Shown here piece after piece: positions 5,069 through 8,052 of a stretch of DNA of 8,052 bases (the stretch's first letter is position 1; each line of letters begins with the position of its first letter). The notes under the pieces are model-generated. The model worked only from the letters and a program-made list of their open reading frames with translations. It was not told the origin of the DNA and did no database searches. This DNA comes from DALYDP01 sp964348685 (GTDB lineage Bacteria; Patescibacteriota; Gracilibacteria; Peribacterales; Peribacteraceae). Position numbers and translations under genes: made by a program. The stretch is taken from positions 1 to 8,052 of the forward strand of contig CAYGDM010000050.1 in assembly GCA_964348685.1 (NCBI GenBank), given 5' to 3'.

Positions 5069-6523
5069 TTACTCGATCGTCACCGTCGCCGAGTACGGAC
5101 TGATGAGAGGGACGTTGTTCGTCGCGCCGCTGAGGTCGACGCCGAACGTCTCGCCGGAATCGGCGATGTCGTCTTTCGTGATCGGGACAATGAAGATCTT
5201 CGCCGATTCGCCGGCCGCGAAGGTCAGCGTGCCGGACGTGTAGGTGAAGTCGGTGCCGCTGTTGGCGGACAGACCGGTCGTCGCATAGTTGACCGCAGCC
5301 TGGAAGGTCGAGCCGCCCGTGCGCTGGACGGTAATGATCGCCTGGCCGGAGGTTTCGTCGATCGCGTACGTGCTCTTACTGAGCTTGAACGAACCCGATC
5401 CGAATTCGACCGTTTCGTCGTCGTTGATCGTGACGGTCGCCGTGCCGAGATTCGACGTCAGCGTCGCGTTCACGGCGTTCGTCAGGTTGATCGTGAAGCT
5501 CTTCGCGCCGTCATCGGACGTGTCGTTAGCGATCGGGATCGTGAATGTCTTGCTCGCTTCGTTCGCGCCGAAGCTGAGCGTGCCCGAGACCGACGTGTAT
5601 TCGCTGCCGGACTTGGCTGTGCCGTTCACGGTCGCGTAGTTCACCGTGGCGGTCGACGACGAGCTGCCGGCGCGTGCGACGGTGATCGTGAGCGTGCTCA
5701 TGTCTTCGTCGATGCTGTACTGCGTCGCACTGAAGCCGACCGACGGTCCGGTGGACGACGAAGAAGAGGTGGCGGAAGTGGACGTCGAAGAAGACGATCC
5801 GGTTTCGTCATCCGTGATGATGAGCGTCGCGCTGATGGGCGTGCCCATGGAAACGCCGTTACCCGGGTTGCTGAGCGTGACCGTCACTGTTTCGTTGCCT
5901 TCACCGGAGCTGTCGTCTTTGATCGATACGTCGAACGTCTTGCTTGTTTCACCGTTCGCGAACGTGAGCGTGCCGGACGATTTCGTATAGTCCGTGCCTT
6001 CCGTCGCGGTACCATCGCTCGTCGTGTATTCGACGGTCACCGTGCCTTCGTTGCCCGCGGTGCGGACGACTGCGATCGTGATCTTCTTCGTCGAGATGTT
6101 CTCCGGCACGCGGAGTTCCGACGTTGTGAAGCGGATGAACCCTTTCGGATTCGAGACGGCGACCGACGTGCTGGAAGAAGAGGAAGAAGAAGAACGGGAA
6201 GACGACGACGAGCTCCGGTCTCGTGAGCTGGACGAAGTTTCGACGTTGCCTGTCATCTCGTCGCGCAAGCGCTTCAGCATGACCGCGATGTCCGCGCGCG
6301 TCACGAAGCCTCCGGGGTTGAAGGATCCGTCCGGGTTTCCCTTGATCACGCCGATGTCGTACATCTCACCGACAGCCGAGTCATAGTAGGAACCATCCGG
6401 CACGTCGCGAAAGACGTCGGAACCGAGAACGGTAGCGGCGCCTGCGGTTCCCGCGATGCCGATCAACAGACCGACGGCGAACGGGACGGACGCGACGCGT
6501 GAAATGGAAGAAGGAAGTCTCAT
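5069..6523 (-). CDS. Secreted surface protein: one SLH domain, serine linkers and three Calx-beta domains (484 aa)
   Basis: A predicted exported, cell-surface protein. Residues 1-30 form a signal peptide (basic MRLPSSISR, hydrophobic core, then small residues ending AGA). One S-layer-homology domain spans about 37-89, with FRDVPDGSYYDSAVGEMYDIGVI, GNPDGSFNP and VTRADIAVML signatures; SLH domains usually bind cell-wall polysaccharide. A serine-rich linker (96-120) leads to Calx-beta domain 1 (about 128-240), a second Ser/Thr linker (242-258), domain 2 (261-370) and domain 3 (372-484). Each Calx-beta unit shows the SGTLxF strand and acidic positions that bind Ca2+ in the family; the first two end with a DDE signature. 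The third stops at VTIE without that acidic end. Typical S-layer proteins carry three SLH domains; this has one. I chose the ATG at 6523 because it starts the signal peptide cleanly; a TTG at 6580 would add 19 residues. No Shine-Dalgarno is visible. Confidence 0.88.
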   Translation of the reverse strand: MRLPSSISRVASVPFAVGLLIGIAGTAGAATVLGSDVFRDVPDGSYYDSAVGEMYDIGVIKGNPDGSFNPGGFVTRADIAVMLKRLRDEMTGNVETSSSSRDRSSSSSSRSSSSSSSSTSVAVSNPKGFIRFTTSELRVPENISTKKITIAVVRTAGNEGTVTVEYTTSDGTATEGTDYTKSSGTLTFANGETSKTFDVSIKDDSSGEGNETVTVTLSNPGNGVSMGTPISATLIITDDETGSSSSTSTSATSSSSSTGPSVGFSATQYSIDEDMSTLTITVARAGSSSSTATVNYATVNGTAKSGSEYTSVSGTLSFGANEASKTFTIPIANDTSDDGAKSFTINLTNAVNATLTSNLGTATVTINDDETVEFGSGSFKLSKSTYAIDETSGQAIITVQRTGGSTFQAAVNYATTGLSANSGTDFTYTSGTLTFAAGESAKIFIVPITKDDIADSGETFGVDLSGATNNVPLISPYSATVTIE

Positions 6524-6551
6524 GTGTTGCGGGGAGAAAGAATGCGCAATG

Positions 6552-6580
6552 ATTTTGGGGAAGCTCTTCCGATGCAGCAA
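6552..6580 (-). promoter_or_regulatory. Weak candidate promoter for the surface-protein gene
   Basis: On the minus strand TTGCTG (6580-6575), a 17-bp spacer and CAAAAT (6557-6552) form a weak promoter, predicting a leader of roughly 20 nt before the ATG at 6523. Unlike most genes here, no -10 hexamer sits 6-7 nt before this start. Its -35 would abut the -35 of the divergent DUF721-like gene (6581-6586). Confidence 0.25.
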
Positions 6581-6609
6581 GTGACAGGAAGAGTGAAAAG
6601 GCGGACAAT
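6581..6609 (+). promoter_or_regulatory. Promoter for the DUF721/DciA-like gene
   Basis: GTGACA (6581-6586, 5/6 to TTGACA), a 17-bp spacer and GACAAT (6604-6609, 4/6 to TATAAT) form the best two-hexamer promoter in the window. The expected start site is about 6615-6617, on the ATC codon proposed as the start of the gene. The ATG at 6608 overlaps the -10 itself and is out of frame with the conserved domain. Confidence 0.45.
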
Positions 6610-6615
6610 GACGCC

Positions 6616-6951
6616 ATCGACAAAGTTTCGAATCTCATCGCAGGCACCCTCGCCAAGCGAGGGCTCGCGCAGCACGCTCTCGCGTCGCTCGCTTTGTATC
6701 GGATCAACGCGTGGCTTGCGGAGCGTTTTCCCGCGGCTGCGACCGGTGCCCGCGCGGAACTGATCAAGGACGGGACACTCTCGATTTCCTGCGATCATCC
6801 GGTCATCACGCAGGAATTGCAGCTTCAATTGCCCGAATTGAAGCGGTTTATCGCAGCAGAATGCCCGTTCGCGCGGATTGCCGATATCCGTCTTTCCCTG
6901 TCATCCGACACACTGGGAAATGCGCTTGCGCCCGGGAATCCTCCTGCGTAG
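6616..6951 (+). CDS. DUF721/DciA-like protein with non-canonical start (about 111 aa)
   Basis: The core NAWLAERFPAAATGARAELIKDGTLSISCDHPVITQEL continuing to the LPELKRFIAA segment matches the DUF721 pattern: Trp after a first helix, then a strand carrying a dG-L-I-v run, then an acidic amphipathic helix. Members such as DciA help load the replicative helicase in many bacteria; that role is only inferred here. The frame is open from 6553, and the residues from about 6616 (IDKVSNLIAGTLAKRGLAQHAL) look like the family's N-terminal helix. Yet no ATG, GTG or TTG occurs in this frame before TTG 6694, which would delete that helix. ATC at 6616 is offered because it lies 6 nt below a GACAAT hexamer, as in neighbouring genes. 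An indel in the assembly near the out-of-frame ATG at 6608 is the main alternative. The stop overlaps the rpsP promoter, and rpsP begins 17 bp later. Confidence 0.6.
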   Translation: MDKVSNLIAGTLAKRGLAQHALASLALYRINAWLAERFPAAATGARAELIKDGTLSISCDHPVITQELQLQLPELKRFIAAECPFARIADIRLSLSSDTLGNALAPGNPPA

Positions 6952-6954
6952 ACT
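6926..6954 (+). promoter_or_regulatory. Putative promoter for rpsP
   Basis: TTGCGC (6926-6931), a 17-bp spacer and TAGACT (6949-6954) precede the ATG at 6969. The TAG stop of the DUF721-like gene forms the first three bases of the -10. Expected initiation near 6961-6962 would leave a leader of only about 7-8 nt (CTTTCTT before ATG), too short for a Shine-Dalgarno. Confidence 0.4.
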
Positions 6955-6968
6955 CTCCGGGCTTTCTT

Positions 6969-7364
6969 ATGCTCGTTATTCGCCTCCAGCGCACCGGCCG
7001 AGAAAACCTCCCCACGTACCGTCTGGTCGTGGCAGAAAAGGCGCGCCCGGTGAAAGGGAAGTTCCTCGAGATCGTCGGCAACTACCTCCCCGCCCAGAAA
7101 GAATCGTCCTTCACCGTCGAAACGGAGAAGATTGAAGCCTGGGTGAAGAAGGGCGCCATCCCGAGCGACACGGTCGCCCGCCTCTTGAAGAAGAAGGGCC
7201 TGAAGGACATGGATAAATTCATCAAGCGCTACGCGAAGCGCCGCAGCAAGAACGCTCCTCCGGAAGAAGCCGCTCCAGCTCCCGTAGCCGCCGCCCCCGT
7301 GGCGGAAGCAGCTCCCGAAGCGCCCGCCGCTGAAGCCCCGGCCGCCGAGGCTCCCGCAGCGTAA
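6969..7364 (+). CDS. rpsP: Small ribosomal subunit protein S16 with Ala/Pro-rich tail (131 aa)
   Basis: S16 is a 16S rRNA-binding protein of the 30S subunit. The core opens MLVIRLQRTGRENLPTYRLVVAE (1-23), the hallmark N-terminus, then FLEIVGNYLP (32-41) and the helix IEAWVKKGAIPSDTVARLLKKKG (55-77). The usual RDG-like turn after the second strand reads RPVKG. Residues 95-131 are an extension made almost only of Ala, Pro and Glu (AAPAPVAAAPVAEAAPEAPA and similar), absent from standard S16 of about 80-90 residues; it is probably disordered. The ATG at 6969 is chosen because it begins the conserved first strand; the frame is open upstream, but that stretch overlaps the DUF721-like gene. khpA follows after 47 bp, the classical rpsP-khpA order. 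Confidence 0.93.
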   Translation: MLVIRLQRTGRENLPTYRLVVAEKARPVKGKFLEIVGNYLPAQKESSFTVETEKIEAWVKKGAIPSDTVARLLKKKGLKDMDKFIKRYAKRRSKNAPPEEAAPAPVAAAPVAEAAPEAPAAEAPAAEAPAA

Positions 7365-7374
7365 TACACAACGG

Positions 7375-7404
7375 CTGGCATAACGCCCGCCGCTTACGTA
7401 CACT
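7375..7404 (+). promoter_or_regulatory. Promoter for khpA, leaderless type
   Basis: TACACT (7399-7404) lies 7 nt (CTCCACC) before the ATG at 7412. CTGGCA (7375-7380, 4/6 to TTGACA) is a possible -35 with an 18-bp spacer. The -10 and the bases after it (TACACTCTCC) closely match the rpsP element TAGACTCTCC. An imperfect hairpin (7372-7379 with 7385-7392, one mismatch, no U-run) overlaps the -35. Confidence 0.5.
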
Positions 7405-7411
7405 CTCCACC

Positions 7412-7693
7412 ATGGATTCCACTACGCCTGAGACCCTGCCGGGTGAAGCGTTCCTCCGTTACGTGCTCGAGTCGATCGTCGACGATCACGAATCACTCCA
7501 GATTATGTCGAAAATCGACGAACTGGGCATTTTGCTGACAGTGAAAGTCAGTGATAACGACATGGGCAAGCTCATCGGTAAGGGCGGACAAACGGTCAAA
7601 GCCCTGCGCACGCTCCTCCGCCTGCTCGGCAGCGCTGGTTCGCAGCGCATTAATTTGAAAATCTTGGAACCCGGCGAAGCGCTCGCCGCCTAA
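7412..7693 (+). CDS. khpA: KH-domain RNA-binding protein KhpA (93 aa)
   Basis: A single type-II KH domain protein of the KhpA/YlqC family, a small RNA-binding protein that in Gram-positive bacteria works with KhpB and affects cell division and sRNA stability; the partner is not in this window. The fold reads FLRYVLESIVDDHESLQI (14-31), a strand LLTVKVSDND (41-50), the RNA-contacting loop MGKLIGKGGQTVKALRTLLR with GKGG at 56-59, and a final strand QRINLKIL (78-85). It has about ten more N-terminal residues than the usual 76-80 aa protein. Location directly after rpsP is the family's classical position and strengthens the call. The start is ATG; there is no Shine-Dalgarno, and the TACACT hexamer 7 nt upstream suggests a leaderless transcript. 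Confidence 0.9.
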   Translation: MDSTTPETLPGEAFLRYVLESIVDDHESLQIMSKIDELGILLTVKVSDNDMGKLIGKGGQTVKALRTLLRLLGSAGSQRINLKILEPGEALAA

Positions 7694-7696
7694 CCG

Positions 7697-7702
7697 TACT
7701 CT
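7697..7702 (+). promoter_or_regulatory. Weak -10-like hexamer (TACTCT) upstream of the small membrane protein
   Basis: TACTCT follows the khpA stop and is 29 nt before the ATG at 7732. There is no credible -35. From 7697 to 7731 there is not one G (C/T/A only), so no Shine-Dalgarno exists. The gene may instead be read through from khpA. Confidence 0.2.
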
Positions 7703-7731
7703 TTTTCACTTTTTCCACTCCCCCACCTTCC

Positions 7732-8049
7732 ATGCTGCGAGAACTCCTTGAAAACGGCTCGATCATCGACATCGTCGCGACGTTCATCGCGCTGTCCCTG
7801 ATCGTCGCCTCGATCCTCTGTCTCGTGTTCATCATCATCGGCGGTATCAGCTTCATCCTCTCCGCCGGCAACGAAGAGAAGATCAAGAAGGCCGTCCACA
7901 CGATCCGCTTCGCGATCATCGGTCTCATTGTCACCTTCGCAGCGTTCTTTGCAGTTTCCTGGATCAGCCGCCTCCTCGACATTCCGTTCGAGCTCAACTT
8001 CTCAACGATCATCGACCTCATGCGCGAAATCTTCGCCAGCCTCCAGTAA
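7732..8049 (+). CDS. Small two-helix membrane protein, VirB2/TrbC pilin-like (105 aa)
   Basis: The protein has a first long hydrophobic segment (about 11-43, IIDIVATFIALSLIVASILC then LVFIIIGGISFI), a short charged loop (SAGNEEKIKKAVHTIR, 44-59) and a second hydrophobic segment (60-79, AIIGLIVTFAAFFAVSWISR). The tail is amphipathic (80-105). The GGISFILSAGNEEKIKKA motif followed by an AIIGL helix resembles the VirB2/TrbC-like pilin-type proteins that are numerous in Patescibacteria. Those annotations rest on weak similarity, and no type IV secretion gene is visible, so its role is unknown. It has no classical cleavable signal peptide; the first helix may act as one or stay in the membrane. 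It starts 38 bp after khpA with a G-free leader and no Shine-Dalgarno, and its TAA lies 3 bp from the window end. Confidence 0.75.
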   Translation: MLRELLENGSIIDIVATFIALSLIVASILCLVFIIIGGISFILSAGNEEKIKKAVHTIRFAIIGLIVTFAAFFAVSWISRLLDIPFELNFSTIIDLMREIFASLQ

Positions 8050-8052
8050 ATC

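Noticed and set aside
4955..6226. Long plus-strand open frame (423 codons) antisense to the surface-protein gene
   Set aside because: The translation is Arg-rich with no recognisable fold, it lies opposite a gene with clear SLH and Calx-beta domains, and it begins across the terminator and palindrome. It is a GC-driven shadow frame.
6130..6240. GAA/GAC-rich plus-strand tract as a CRISPR or tandem repeat array
   Set aside because: It is the reverse complement of serine codons in the linker of the surface protein and has no spacer structure.
6524..6763. Plus-strand frame using the ATG at 6608
   Set aside because: Its product is Ser/Arg-rich with no family resemblance, while the frame one base away carries the DUF721 pattern through 6951. 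The ATG also lies on the proposed -10 element.
6711..6968. N-terminal extension of S16 in an open frame
   Set aside because: The frame overlaps the DUF721-like gene and S16 normally begins exactly at the MLVIRLQRTG strand.
7372..7392. Terminator between rpsP and khpA
   Set aside because: The 8-bp stem has a mismatch and is followed by CTTACGTACACT rather than a U-run; it overlaps the khpA promoter.

Overview
The window is a GC-rich bacterial chromosome fragment with small, tightly packed genes on both strands and no RNA gene, transposon or CRISPR array. The best guess is a Patescibacteria (Candidate Phyla Radiation) genome. Supporting signs are the very compact layout, overlapping gene ends, a shortened PrmC, a divergent ribosomal protein S16 with an Ala/Pro tail, a small two-helix VirB2/TrbC-like membrane protein of a kind common in that group, and serine-tract surface proteins. 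TGA ends several genes (two glycosyltransferases and the NAD kinase), so the code is standard. This argues against the TGA=Gly lineages (Gracilibacteria and Absconditabacteria). The exact lineage cannot be fixed from this sequence.

Layout. At the left, a minus-strand pair (1029 down to 10) encodes an unknown four-helix membrane protein with a nine-proline tract and an unknown Pro/Ala/basic soluble protein. Divergent from it, a family-4 glycosyltransferase (1073-2152) runs into NAD kinase (2185-3081). NAD kinase converges, with a 15-bp overlap, on a C-terminally shortened prmC (3864-3067, minus). A second, related GT4 glycosyltransferase (3882-4922) starts only 17 bp from the prmC start, on the other strand. 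It converges on a secreted SLH/Calx-beta surface protein (6523-5069, minus). The 146-bp gap between these two holds a good minus-strand terminator and a perfect 11-bp inverted repeat. The right end is a plus-strand housekeeping run: a DUF721/DciA-like protein, rpsP (S16), khpA (KH-domain RNA-binding protein) and a small two-helix membrane protein.

How the genes relate. rpsP-khpA is a classical translation/RNA-binding pair and prmC is also a translation-factor gene. NAD kinase is core metabolism. The two glycosyltransferases and the SLH/Calx-beta protein point to the cell surface, but no pathway can be assembled from them.

The most interesting signal is regulatory. Seven genes have a -10-like hexamer (A at position 2, T at position 6; four are strict TAnnnT) ending just 6 or 7 nt before the start codon, and almost no gene has a Shine-Dalgarno sequence. 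That is the signature of leaderless transcription. Two such hexamers on opposite strands overlap between prmC and the second glycosyltransferase, giving what looks like one bidirectional promoter with start sites 18 bp apart. The DUF721-like gene follows the same rule only if it begins at an ATC codon, and it has no ATG/GTG/TTG that preserves its N-terminus.
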